Source of the DNA: Novosphingobium panipatense
GTDB taxonomy: Bacteria > Pseudomonadota > Alphaproteobacteria > Sphingomonadales > Sphingomonadaceae
Assembly (NCBI RefSeq): GCF_002149965.1
Contig: NZ_MSQB01000014.1
Coordinates: 1 to 64,000, forward strand
Length of the DNA stretch: 64,000 bases
Direction of reading: 5' to 3'
A program made the translations under genes and the position numbers. The notes beneath the pieces are model-generated. The model saw only the letters and a list, made by a program, of their open reading frames with translations, did not search any database and was not told the DNA's origin. Shown piece after piece: positions 17,863 through 26,191 of the stretch (the first letter of the stretch is position 1; each line of letters starts with the position of its first letter).

Positions 17863-18939
17863 ATGATCGTATCGATCCGCAGCATTGCCAGGGCCACGCT
17901 GATGGCCGGGTTGCTTGCCACCGCCGCCTGCTCCCAGGGGCCGAGCGAGGCGACCAAGCGCACGGAATTCAATATCGGATGGTCGATCTATGCGGGCTGG
18001 ATGCCCTGGCCCTATGCCCAGCAGGCCGGTATCGTGAAGAAGTGGGCCGACAAATACGGCCTCAAGATCAATATCGTCCAGGTCAACGACTACGTCGAAT
18101 CGGTCAACCAGTACACGGCGGGCAAGCTTGACGGCGTGACCGTGGCGAACATGGACGCGCTGACGATCCCTGCTGCGGGCGGCAAGGATACCAGCGCGAT
18201 CATCGTCGGCGACTATTCGAACGGCAACGACGGCATCCTCATGAAGGGCGGCGACCTCAAGACGATCAAGGGGCAGTCGGTCAACCTCGTCGAGCTTTCG
18301 GTTTCGCACTACCTGCTGGCGCGGGGGCTCAATTCTGCGGGTCTTCAGCTCAAGGACGTGAAGACGGTCAATACCGGGGATGCCGATATCGTCGGCGCCT
18401 TCGCCAGCCCGGACGTCAAGGTTGCGGTGGCCTGGAACCCGCAGCTCAATGCCATGAAGGCGCAGCCGGGCGCGAAGCTGGCGTTCAGCTCCGCCGACAT
18501 TCCGGGCGAGATCCTCGACTTGCTCTGCGTCGATACCGCCACGCTCAAGGCCAATCCGAACCTTGGCAAGGCGCTGGCGGGCATCTGGTACGAGACGACG
18601 GCGCTGATGGTCCGCCAGGACGCCGAGGGCAAGGCGGCCCGCGCGGCCATGGCCAAGCTGGCAGGCGCGACGCCCGAATCCTTCGACAGCCAGCTCAGCA
18701 CCACGTTCCTCTATTCCGATCCGAAGGCGGCCGTGGCTGCAACCGATGCGCCGGCTCTCGTCACGACGATGACGCGGGTGCGCGATTTCAGCTTCTCCAA
18801 GGGGCTGTTCAAGGGCGCGACTTCGGCGGACGCGGTGGGCATGTCCTTCCCCGGCGGCAAGACACTGGGCGATGCGCAGCATGTGACGCTGCGTTTCGAC
18901 GACAGCTTCATGAAGATGGCCGCCGACGGCAAGCTTTGA
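17863..18939 (+). CDS. ABC importer solute-binding lipoprotein (NitT/TauT family)
   Basis: A 358-residue protein with a lipoprotein signal: hydrophobic stretch, then LLATAAC with Cys23 as the acylation site. The rest is a two-lobed periplasmic binding protein of the nitrate/taurine/aliphatic-sulfonate (SsuA/TauA-like) type; for example [20 protein letters not shown] and NANMDAL-type segments line the ligand cleft. The members of this class linked to DUF1989 proteins and urea/guanidine carboxylase are thought to import guanidine or related small nitrogen compounds, which is the likely role here. ATG 17863 is used because the lipobox follows directly and AAAGGGGA precedes it. Permease and ATPase genes follow after a hairpin. 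Confidence 0.88.
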   Translation: MIVSIRSIARATLMAGLLATAACSQGPSEATKRTEFNIGWSIYAGWMPWPYAQQAGIVKKWADKYGLKINIVQVNDYVESVNQYTAGKLDGVTVANMDALTIPAAGGKDTSAIIVGDYSNGNDGILMKGGDLKTIKGQSVNLVELSVSHYLLARGLNSAGLQLKDVKTVNTGDADIVGAFASPDVKVAVAWNPQLNAMKAQPGAKLAFSSADIPGEILDLLCVDTATLKANPNLGKALAGIWYETTALMVRQDAEGKAARAAMAKLAGATPESFDSQLSTTFLYSDPKAAVAATDAPALVTTMTRVRDFSFSKGLFKGATSADAVGMSFPGGKTLGDAQHVTLRFDDSFMKMAADGKL

Positions 18940-18945
18940 GGGTCA

Positions 18946-18978
18946 GTTCGAAAGTGCCCGCGCCGGGCATTTTCGAAC
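18946..18978 (+). terminator. Intra-operon hairpin between binding-protein and permease genes
   Basis: A 14-bp stem with one G-T wobble (18946-18959 with 18965-18978) and a 5-nt loop starts 6 bp after the binding-protein stop. No T-run follows beyond the stem. Such hairpins in ABC operons usually stabilise the upstream mRNA or cause partial termination, giving more binding protein than permease. Confidence 0.55.
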
Positions 18979-19030
18979 GGGCTCCATCGGGCCATCGAGC
19001 GGCTCGAAGTGCAATAATCAAAACAGGACC

Positions 19031-19852
19031 ATGACAATGCGCTGGGTGAATCGTCAGGTCGGGCGAGGGGGGCGAGTGCTCCTCGGCGCAGTGCCGATCC
19101 TGCTGCTGCTGCTGATCTACATCGTCATGGCGGCCAACCGCCATGCGATGAACCCGGCGGACAAGATCCTGCCGCTTCCCGGCGCCATGGCGCAAAGCAT
19201 GTCGGCGCTGCTGTTCGTGCCGGACCAGCTTACCGGGCAACTGGTGTTCTGGGCCGATACCCTGGCCAGCCTCCAGCGGCTCGGCATCGGTCTGGGCATT
19301 TCCACGCTCATGGCGCTGACGGTGGGGCTGGCGTTGGGCGCTTTGCCGCCGGTGCGCGCGACGTTCGGGCCGCTCGTCACCGGCATTGCCGTCATCCCGC
19401 CGATCGCGCTCCTGCCGATCCTGTTCATCGCGCTCGGCCTTGGCGAAACGGCGAAAGTCGCGCTGATCGTGGTGGGCATCGCGCCGGTCATGATCCGCGA
19501 CATCGCCGCCCATGTCGGCGCCTTGCCGCGCGAACAGATCATCAAGGCACTGACGCTGGGCGCCAACAGCTGGCAGGTGATGATCCGCGTTGCCCTGCCG
19601 CAGGCCATGCCGCGCCTGCTCCATGCCATTCGCTTGGCGCTGGGCCCGGCCTGGGTCTTCCTGATTTCGGCCGAGGCGATCGCGTCGGACGTGGGTCTTG
19701 GCTACCGCATCTTCCTGGTGCGCCGCTATCTCTCGATGGACGTGATCCTGCCCTATGTCGCCTGGATCGCGCTTCTCGCCATCCTGATGGACCTGGCGCT
19801 CACTTTCCTCAGCCGCCGGCTGTTTCCCTGGGCCCATGGAGAAAGCCATTGA
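19031..19852 (+). CDS. ABC importer permease (NitT/TauT family)
   Basis: A 273-residue inner membrane protein with about six transmembrane helices (first near residues 16-36) and a cytoplasmic EAA-type loop (LTLGANSWQVMIRVALPQAMPRLL, about 175-200) that contacts the ATPase. This is the BPD_transp_1 fold of SsuC/TauC-like permeases. It overlaps the next start by 4 bp (TTGA), indicating translational coupling. It forms the channel for the ligand of the upstream lipoprotein. Confidence 0.9.
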   Translation: MTMRWVNRQVGRGGRVLLGAVPILLLLLIYIVMAANRHAMNPADKILPLPGAMAQSMSALLFVPDQLTGQLVFWADTLASLQRLGIGLGISTLMALTVGLALGALPPVRATFGPLVTGIAVIPPIALLPILFIALGLGETAKVALIVVGIAPVMIRDIAAHVGALPREQIIKALTLGANSWQVMIRVALPQAMPRLLHAIRLALGPAWVFLISAEAIASDVGLGYRIFLVRRYLSMDVILPYVAWIALLAILMDLALTFLSRRLFPWAHGESH

Positions 19853-20631
19853 GCACTTTGCTGAGCTTTCGCGATGTCTGGGTCGAATATGGCGACCGGA
19901 TCATCATCGAGAAGCTGAACCTCGAGATCGAGGAAGGCTCATTCGTCTCCGTCGTCGGCCCTTCGGGTGCGGGCAAGAGCAGCTTCCTGCGCCTGATCCT
20001 GGGGCAGGAGGGGCCGAGCCAGGGCACGATCCTGATGGACGGCACGCCCCTGAAGCCCGAATGCGGCCCCGACCGGGGCGTGGTTTTCCAGCGCTATTCG
20101 GTGTTCCCGCATCTTACCGCGCTGCGCAACACGATCCTGGGCATGGAATGCGAGAAGGCGCCGGTGTTCGGCCGCCTGTTCGGCAGTGCCCGCCGCGCCG
20201 CCGAGGAAGAGGCCAGGGAAATGCTGACGGCCGTGGGCCTGGGGCACAGTCTCGATCTCTACCCCGCGCAGATGTCGGGCGGCATGCAGCAGCGTCTGGC
20301 GATCGCGCAGGCGCTGGTGAAACGGCCGCGCATCCTGCTGTTGGACGAGCCCTTCGGCGCGCTCGACCCCGGCATCCGCGCCGACATGCACAAGCTGATC
20401 CGCAGCCTCTGGCGCGAACGGGCGCTGACCATTGTCATGGTGACGCACGATATCCGCGAGGCTTTCACGCTCGGAACCCGCGTCCTCGCGCTCGACAAGC
20501 GCCGTCACGATCCGCACGCGCCGCATCGTTTCGGCGCCACGGTGGTCTACGACCTGCCTATGCGCGAGCGGCCCGAGGAAGAATCCGACGAAAGCGAAAT
20601 TATTACGATTGACGTAAATAGTAATAACTGA
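19849..20631 (+). CDS. ABC importer ATPase (NitT/TauT family)
   Basis: A 260-residue ATPase starting at TTG 19849, coupled to the permease stop. Walker A is GPSGAGKSS at 37-45; the signature is MSGGMQQRLAIAQA; Walker B is RILLLDEPFGALD, followed by the D-loop and the His switch (TIVMVTHD). The C-terminus has a short acidic tail not typical of SsuB/TauB (PEEESDESEIITIDVNSNN). The last codons of that tail overlap operator-like site D, so the AT-rich, Asn-rich end of the protein is probably dictated by the operator. Confidence 0.92.
   Translation: MSTLLSFRDVWVEYGDRIIIEKLNLEIEEGSFVSVVGPSGAGKSSFLRLILGQEGPSQGTILMDGTPLKPECGPDRGVVFQRYSVFPHLTALRNTILGMECEKAPVFGRLFGSARRAAEEEAREMLTAVGLGHSLDLYPAQMSGGMQQRLAIAQALVKRPRILLLDEPFGALDPGIRADMHKLIRSLWRERALTIVMVTHDIREAFTLGTRVLALDKRRHDPHAPHRFGATVVYDLPMRERPEEESDESEIITIDVNSNN
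20600..20627 (+). promoter_or_regulatory. Operator-like site D, the best match, before regulator 2
   Basis: A perfect 7-bp inverted repeat, TTATTAC (20600-20606) and GTAATAA (20621-20627), with a 14-bp spacer, inside the last codons of the ATPase gene. It lies 17 bp upstream of the ATG of regulator 2. TTGACG occupies the third to eighth bases of the spacer, the same offset as in sites A and B. It is well placed for autoregulation of regulator 2 and the catabolic genes that follow. Confidence 0.75.
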
Positions 20632-20644
20632 AAAGAGAGTGGGC

Positions 20645-21124
20645 ATGGGCTCCGATTCCACCGGCCTGGCGCGGCTCAGCATGAGCCTCCCGGCAGATCT
20701 CTTCAGACAGCTTGACCTGATGGTGGCGGAACGCGGCCTGCCTTCCCGCTCTCAGCTCATTGCCGAACTGATCCGCCACGCGTTGACGGAACACGGATCG
20801 CTCATGCACCCGGAGGAGATGTTCGCCGGGACCATCACCCTGGTCTACCGCAGCGAGCGCGGCCGGGTGCGGCACCAGCTTTCGCAGACGCAGGCCGGTT
20901 ATCTGAAGGAAGTGATCTCCTCGCAGCATGTCGTGCTGGAGGACGACCAGTCCCTTGAAGTTCTTCTCGTGCAGGGTCCGGCAGCAAGACTGAAGGAACT
21001 CTGCGACGCCATTCGCCGGGTGCGCGGGGTGCAGCAGCTAGAGCTGGTCACCACCACCGCCCTACTGCCGCCGCTCTACGACCCCAGCGGCGAAGACATT
21101 ACCAGCATCGGAGCGCATTCATGA
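20645..21124 (+). CDS. NikR-like ribbon-helix-helix regulator 2, degenerate nickel site
   Basis: A 159-residue paralogue of regulator 1, near-identical through the DNA-binding helices (LARLSMSLPADLFRQLD, GLPSRSQLIAELIRHAL) and very similar in the ACT-like domain. The NikR nickel ligands are again mostly replaced: Ala84, His95, Val97 and Ser103 stand at the places of His76, His87, His89 and Cys95. The identical recognition region predicts that both paralogues bind the same sites. ATG 20645 is chosen for GAGAG five bases upstream; GTG 20639 is an alternative. Its stop overlaps the ATG of the first DUF1989 gene (ATGA), so it is translated with the catabolic genes. Confidence 0.87.
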   Translation: MGSDSTGLARLSMSLPADLFRQLDLMVAERGLPSRSQLIAELIRHALTEHGSLMHPEEMFAGTITLVYRSERGRVRHQLSQTQAGYLKEVISSQHVVLEDDQSLEVLLVQGPAARLKELCDAIRRVRGVQQLELVTTTALLPPLYDPSGEDITSIGAHS

Positions 21125-21945
21125 CCCAGACCCTGGCCGATCCGCTTGCCGCGCGGGACCATGCGCGGGCCCAGGGCGGCACCGTTGTCGAGAGCATGCC
21201 GGTGCTGCCCCCGGTGGCGGACGACCTGCCCGGCGATGTCGCCCCTGCGGATCTCGTGTGGGAAGAGACCATCGCCGCAGGGGGCTATGCCACGCGGCGC
21301 CTGTCGCGCGGTTCGCGCCTGCGCCTGATCGACCTTCACGGCGATGCCTGCGCCTCGCTGCTGGTCTTCAATGCCGAGATGCCGACCGAGCGGCTCAATG
21401 TGGCCGATACGGTAAAGGTGCAGTGGAACGCCTATCTGGGGGCGGGAAAACTGCTCCTGTCCGACATGGGCCGGGTCCTGTTCAGTATTCTGGAAGACGA
21501 TGCCGACACGCATGACACGTTCTGCGGCACATCCAACCCCGCAACCAACGCGGCGAAATACGGCGAAGGCCGCAATAGCGGTGCCTTCCCCAGCGGCCGC
21601 GACAGGTTCCTCCTCGGTGCGGCCAAGCATGGCCTCGGCCGCCGCGACGTCCACCCTTGCGTGAACCTGTTCAAGGGCGCGAAGATCGAGGCGGATGGCA
21701 CGATCACGCCCGAAGTCGGCCCCTTCGCACCCGGCCGCAGCGTGGTCCTGCGCGCGGAAATGGACGTGATCGTGGTGATCGCCAATGTCCCGCACGTCCT
21801 CGATCCGCGCGCGGAATGGAGCGTCACGCCGCTGCGCGCCACGGCCTGGCGGGGACCGGTGACCGCCGAGGACGATCCCGTCCGGGGCGCCACGCCCGAG
21901 GGCCTGCGCGCCTTCACCAATGTCGAAGACTACTTCCGCCGCTGA
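21121..21945 (+). CDS. DUF1989 protein, probable carboxyguanidine deiminase subunit (urea carboxylase-associated protein)
   Basis: A 274-residue cytoplasmic protein of the DUF1989 family long annotated as urea carboxylase-associated protein. Recognisable segments are SRGSRLRLIDLHGDACAS, FCGTSNPATNAAKYGEG, RDRFLLGAAKHGLGRRDVHPC and RAEMDVIVVIANVPHVLDPR. In characterised systems two DUF1989 subunits (CgdA and CgdB) form a carboxyguanidine deiminase that turns carboxyguanidine into allophanate. The presence of both next to a carboxylase and allophanate hydrolase supports that role. The assignment is by family and context only. It overlaps regulator 2 by 4 bp. Confidence 0.82.
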   Translation: MTQTLADPLAARDHARAQGGTVVESMPVLPPVADDLPGDVAPADLVWEETIAAGGYATRRLSRGSRLRLIDLHGDACASLLVFNAEMPTERLNVADTVKVQWNAYLGAGKLLLSDMGRVLFSILEDDADTHDTFCGTSNPATNAAKYGEGRNSGAFPSGRDRFLLGAAKHGLGRRDVHPCVNLFKGAKIEADGTITPEVGPFAPGRSVVLRAEMDVIVVIANVPHVLDPRAEWSVTPLRATAWRGPVTAEDDPVRGATPEGLRAFTNVEDYFRR

Positions 21946-21962
21946 TTAGAGGACACGCGATC

Positions 21963-22598
21963 ATGAGCACCGATCCCCACATGTCCGGCCTCACCGGCAA
22001 TGTCGTCCACGACGTCGTCGTTCCCGCCCGCGCGCCCTGGCTGCACCACGTCAAGGCCGGGCAGACACTGCGCATCGTCGATCTGGAAGGCAACCAGGCC
22101 GTCGACTTCCTGCTCTATTCGGCCGCCGACGATGCCGAGCGCTACAGCGCGCAGGATACCGTCTCGGCACAGGGCAACCTGTTCCTGCGGGCGGGCACCA
22201 AGCTGCTGTCCAACGAAGGCAATGCGCTGATGACCATCGCCGCCACCTCGGTCGATTACCATGACACCATCGGCGGCGCCTGCTCTTGCGAATCCAACAC
22301 CTTACGCTACGGCCACCACACCAAGGCGGAACACGCCTGCGTCGAGAACTTCCTGGAGGCCAACCTCCTCGAGGGACGCGGCAAGCGGGACATCGTTTCC
22401 AACATCAACTTCTTCATGAACGTACCGGTCGAGCCGGACGGGTCGCTGGGCATCGTCGACGGAATTTCCGCGCCGGGCCTGACTGTTGACCTGCGGGCGG
22501 AAATGGACGTCGTCGTCGTCGTCTCCAACTGCCCGCAGGTCAACAACCCCTGCAACGGCTTCAACCCCACCCCCGTTCGCATGATCGTCGTCGCATGA
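21963..22598 (+). CDS. DUF1989 protein, second deiminase subunit
   Basis: A 211-residue homologue of the preceding protein. Shared features are the IVDLEGNQAVDFLLYSA strand, GGACSCESNTLRYGHHT, HACVENFLE and RAEMDVVVVVSNCPQVNNPC. It starts 17 bp after its partner behind GAGGA and ends overlapping the carboxylase start (ATGA). It is expected to pair with the first DUF1989 protein as a heteromeric deiminase acting on the carboxylase product. Which subunit matches CgdA and which CgdB cannot be settled by eye. Confidence 0.82.
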   Translation: MSTDPHMSGLTGNVVHDVVVPARAPWLHHVKAGQTLRIVDLEGNQAVDFLLYSAADDAERYSAQDTVSAQGNLFLRAGTKLLSNEGNALMTIAATSVDYHDTIGGACSCESNTLRYGHHTKAEHACVENFLEANLLEGRGKRDIVSNINFFMNVPVEPDGSLGIVDGISAPGLTVDLRAEMDVVVVVSNCPQVNNPCNGFNPTPVRMIVVA

Positions 22599-25500
22599 GC
22601 TTTGACACGGTTCTGATCGCCAACCGAGGCGCGATCGCCACCCGCATCATTCGCACCCTGCGCCGCATGGACCTGAAGTCCGTTGCGGTCTATTCCGAGG
22701 CGGACGAAGGCTCGAACCATGTTTCAGAAGCGGACGAGGCCGTGCTCATCGGCCCGGCCAAGGCTTCCGAAAGCTACCTAAACGTGGCCGCGATCCTGGA
22801 TGCGGCGAAGAAGACCGGCGCCGGGGCGATCCATCCCGGCTACGGCTTCCTGGCCGAGAACGTCGAGTTCGCAGAAGCCTGCGCGGCAGCCGGGATCGTC
22901 TTCATCGGCCCGACGCCCGACAATATCCGCACCTTCGGCCTCAAGCACAGCGCCCGCGCGCTTGCTGCCGAGCATGGTGTGCCGCTGGCGCCGGGCACCG
23001 GCCTGCTGACGGACGAGGAAGAGGCAGTCTCCGCCGCCGCCGGTATCGAATATCCGGTGATCCTCAAGGCGACCGCCGGGGGCGGCGGCATCGGCATGAA
23101 AGTCTGCGAGAACGAGGCGGACCTGCGCGAAGGCTTCGCCACCGTCGCGCGTCTCGGCCTCAGCAATTTCGGCGATGCCAGCGTCTTCCTCGAACGCTAC
23201 GTGCGCCGCGCGCGGCACATCGAGGTGCAGCTGTTCGGAGACGGCGAGGGCCGCGTCATGGCGCTTGGCGAGCGCGATTGCTCGCTCCAGCGCCGCAACC
23301 AGAAAGTGGTCGAGGAAGCCCCCGCGCCGCTGCTGCCACAGCATGTCCGTGCGGAACTGATCGCCTCGGCCGTGCGCCTGGGCGAGGCGGCGCGCTATCG
23401 CTCGGCGGGCACGGTGGAATATCTCTACGATGCCGACCGCGAGGAGTTCTTTTTCCTGGAGATGAACACCCGCCTCCAGGTGGAGCACGGCGTGACCGAA
23501 GAGGTCATGGGCATCGACCTCGTTGAATGGATGGTGCGCGGCGGGGCGGGCGACTTCGCTTTCCTCGACGGCCCGGCCCCGACGCCCAAGGGCCATTCGG
23601 TGCAGATGCGCCTCTATGCCGAGGACCCCTCGCTCGATTATCGTCCGACTTCGGGCCAGCTCACTTGCGTCGAATTCCCCGAGGATTGCCGCGTAGAAAC
23701 CTGGTGCTCGTCCGGCAGCACGGTCAGCGCCTGGTACGATCCGATGCTGGCCAAGCTGATCGTCCATGCCCCGACCCGCGAGGAAGCCGTGGCCGCTGCA
23801 CAGGCGGCGATCGACCGCAGCCGGATCGACGGCATCGAGACCAATGTGCGCTGGCTGCGCGATGTCGTCCGCTCGCCCGCCTTTACCAGCGGCGAAGTCT
23901 CGACCCGCGTGCTCGATGCCATCGCCTATCACCCCCGCGCGGTCCGCGTGGTCAGCGGCGGCACCGCGACGACGGTGCAGGACTGGCCGGGCCGCCAGAA
24001 GCTCTGGGGCGTGGGCGTGCCGCCCTCGGGACCGATGGACGACCAGTCCTTCCGCCTCGGCAACCGCCTGCTGGGCAATCCCGAAGGCACCGAGGGACTG
24101 GAGGTCACCGTCACCGGGCCGACCCTTTCCTTCGTATCGGAGGCGCGTGTCTGCCTGATGGGCGCTGATTTCGGCGCGACCCTGGACGGGGTTCCGGTCT
24201 CGCGCGGCGTGCCGATCGATATCGCGGCGGGCCAGACGCTGGCGCTCGGCCGCGCTTCGACCGGCGGGCTTCGCGGCTACATCCTGTTCGCGGGCGGGCT
24301 GGACATCGCGCCCTATCTCGGCAGCCGCAGCACGTTCGAACTCGGGCAGTTCGGCGGCCATGCCGCGCGGCGCCTGCTGGCGGGCGATACGTTGCATCTT
24401 GCCGGAGCGGCTACCGAAGCGGCCCTGCCCGCCGTGGACCTGCCCGAGATCGGCACCGACTGGACCCTGCGCGTCCTCTACGGCCCGCACGGCGCCCCGG
24501 ACTTCTTCACCGGAGAGGATGTCGAGACGTTCCTTGGCGCCGAGTGGAAGGTCCACTACAACTCCAACCGCACCGGCGTGCGCCTGATCGGCCCCAAGCC
24601 GCGCTGGGCGCGCAGCGACGGCGGCGAGGCGGGGCTGCACCCCTCCAACATCCACGACAATCCCTATGCCATCGGCGCGGTGGACTTCACCGGCGACATG
24701 CCGATCATCCTGGGACCGGACGGCCCGTCGCTGGGCGGCTTCGTCTGTCCTTTCGTGGTGATCGCCGCCGACCGCTGGAAGATCGGACAACTGACGCCGG
24801 GCGACCGCCTGCGCTTCGCGCCCGTCACGATCGAGGATGCCATTGCGGCGGAAACCGCGCAGCGTGAACTGGTGTCGAGCGGCGCTTCGCTCGCCACCTC
24901 TCCGACGCGCGCGGTTGCAGATCTTTCGCCGATCCTTGGTGAGATCCCGGAAGCGCCGGGCCGTCCGCGCACGGTCTATCGCCAGCAGGGCGACCGCAAC
25001 ATCCTGGTCGAATATGGCCCGATCGTGCTCGACATCGAGCTGCGCATCCGCGTCCATGCGCTGATGACGGAACTGGAGCGGCTCGATCTGCCGGGCGTGA
25101 TCGACGTGGTTCCCGGCATCCGCTCGCTCCAGCTGCATTTCGACGGCGCGGCGCTGACCCAGCAGGCGGCCCTCGCGGCGCTGATGGAAGCGGAGGAGCG
25201 CCTTGGCGACCTGCAGGACTTCGCGATCCCCTCGCGCATCGTCCATCTGCCGCTGAGCTGGCGGGATCCCGCCACGGTCGAGACGATCGAGAAGTACATG
25301 GCCACCGTGCGCGACGATGCGCCCTGGTGCCCGGACAATATCGAGTTCATCCGCCGGATCAACGGCATGCGCGATCAGGCCGCGGTGGAGAACCTGATCT
25401 TCGAGGCGAACTACCTCGTCATGGGCCTGGGCGACGTCTACCTCGGCGCGCCCGTGGCCACGCCGGTCGATCCGCGCCACCGGCTGGTCACCACCAAGTA

Positions 25501-26191
25501 CAATCCGGCCCGGACCTGGACCCCGCCCAATGTCGTGGGCATCGGCGGCGCCTATATGTGCATCTACGGCATGGAGGGGCCGGGCGGCTACCAGCTGTTC
25601 GGGCGCACGTTGCAGGTCTGGAACACCTATCGCCAGACGGATGCCTTCACCGAAGGCAAGCCCTGGCTGCTGCGCTTCTTCGACCAGATCCGTTTCTACC
25701 CGGTCAGCGCCGATGAACTGGCCGACTGGCGCCGCGAATTCCCGACCGGCCGCCGCTCGATCCGCATAGAGCCTTCCGAGTTCCGCCTAGCCGACTACCG
25801 CGCTTTCCTGGCCGAGAACGCCGCAGGCATCGCGGAGTTTGAGGAAACCCGCAAGGCTGCTTTCGACGCCGAGCGCGAGGAATGGCAACGGCTGGGCGAA
25901 TTCGACCATGTCGCGAAGCTGGAGGAGGCCGACGCGCCTGCGGAGGCGGCGATCGTCCTGCCGGAAGGTTCGGACCTGGTGGAAGCACCCTATGGCGGCA
26001 GCGTTGCAAGGCTGCTGGTCGCCCCGGGCGACCGTATCGAGGCAGGCGACAAGATCGCGGTAATCGAGGCGATGAAGATGGAATGTCCAGTCGAAAGCCC
26101 CGGCAGCGGGACGGTGGAAGCGCTTTACATGCGGGAAGGGCAGTCCTTGCAGCCCGGCGCGCCGATGCTGGCCTTGCGGAGGCACGCATGA
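22595..26191 (+). CDS. Biotin-dependent urea/guanidine carboxylase
   Basis: A 1,198-residue multidomain enzyme of the normal length for the family. Residues 1-450 are biotin carboxylase (ATP-grasp motif KATAGGGGIGMK, and MNTRLQVEHGVTEEVMG). Residues about 455-1090 are the carboxyltransferase region made of KipA/KipI-like (AHS2/AHS1) halves (VQDWPGRQKLWGVGVPPSGPMDD, GDRNILVEYG, and KYNPARTWTPPNVVGIGGAY). The last 75 residues are a biotin carrier domain with the biotinylated Lys1161 in EAMKMECP. It carboxylates urea to allophanate or guanidine to carboxyguanidine. The adjacent DUF1989 pair favours guanidine, but the active-site residue that separates the two activities was not located here. Confidence 0.93.
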   Translation: MSFDTVLIANRGAIATRIIRTLRRMDLKSVAVYSEADEGSNHVSEADEAVLIGPAKASESYLNVAAILDAAKKTGAGAIHPGYGFLAENVEFAEACAAAGIVFIGPTPDNIRTFGLKHSARALAAEHGVPLAPGTGLLTDEEEAVSAAAGIEYPVILKATAGGGGIGMKVCENEADLREGFATVARLGLSNFGDASVFLERYVRRARHIEVQLFGDGEGRVMALGERDCSLQRRNQKVVEEAPAPLLPQHVRAELIASAVRLGEAARYRSAGTVEYLYDADREEFFFLEMNTRLQVEHGVTEEVMGIDLVEWMVRGGAGDFAFLDGPAPTPKGHSVQMRLYAEDPSLDYRPTSGQLTCVEFPEDCRVETWCSSGSTVSAWYDPMLAKLIVHAPTREEAVAAAQAAIDRSRIDGIETNVRWLRDVVRSPAFTSGEVSTRVLDAIAYHPRAVRVVSGGTATTVQDWPGRQKLWGVGVPPSGPMDDQSFRLGNRLLGNPEGTEGLEVTVTGPTLSFVSEARVCLMGADFGATLDGVPVSRGVPIDIAAGQTLALGRASTGGLRGYILFAGGLDIAPYLGSRSTFELGQFGGHAARRLLAGDTLHLAGAATEAALPAVDLPEIGTDWTLRVLYGPHGAPDFFTGEDVETFLGAEWKVHYNSNRTGVRLIGPKPRWARSDGGEAGLHPSNIHDNPYAIGAVDFTGDMPIILGPDGPSLGGFVCPFVVIAADRWKIGQLTPGDRLRFAPVTIEDAIAAETAQRELVSSGASLATSPTRAVADLSPILGEIPEAPGRPRTVYRQQGDRNILVEYGPIVLDIELRIRVHALMTELERLDLPGVIDVVPGIRSLQLHFDGAALTQQAALAALMEAEERLGDLQDFAIPSRIVHLPLSWRDPATVETIEKYMATVRDDAPWCPDNIEFIRRINGMRDQAAVENLIFEANYLVMGLGDVYLGAPVATPVDPRHRLVTTKYNPARTWTPPNVVGIGGAYMCIYGMEGPGGYQLFGRTLQVWNTYRQTDAFTEGKPWLLRFFDQIRFYPVSADELADWRREFPTGRRSIRIEPSEFRLADYRAFLAENAAGIAEFEETRKAAFDAEREEWQRLGEFDHVAKLEEADAPAEAAIVLPEGSDLVEAPYGGSVARLLVAPGDRIEAGDKIAVIEAMKMECPVESPGSGTVEALYMREGQSLQPGAPMLALRRHA

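Noticed and set aside
17210..21124. Calling the two RHH proteins NikR
   Set aside because: Three of four nickel ligands are missing and no nickel transporter, urease or hydrogenase gene is nearby.
22778..25480. 900-codon minus-strand frame opposite the carboxylase
   Set aside because: Shadow of the biotin-dependent carboxylase caused by GC-rich third positions; no domains.
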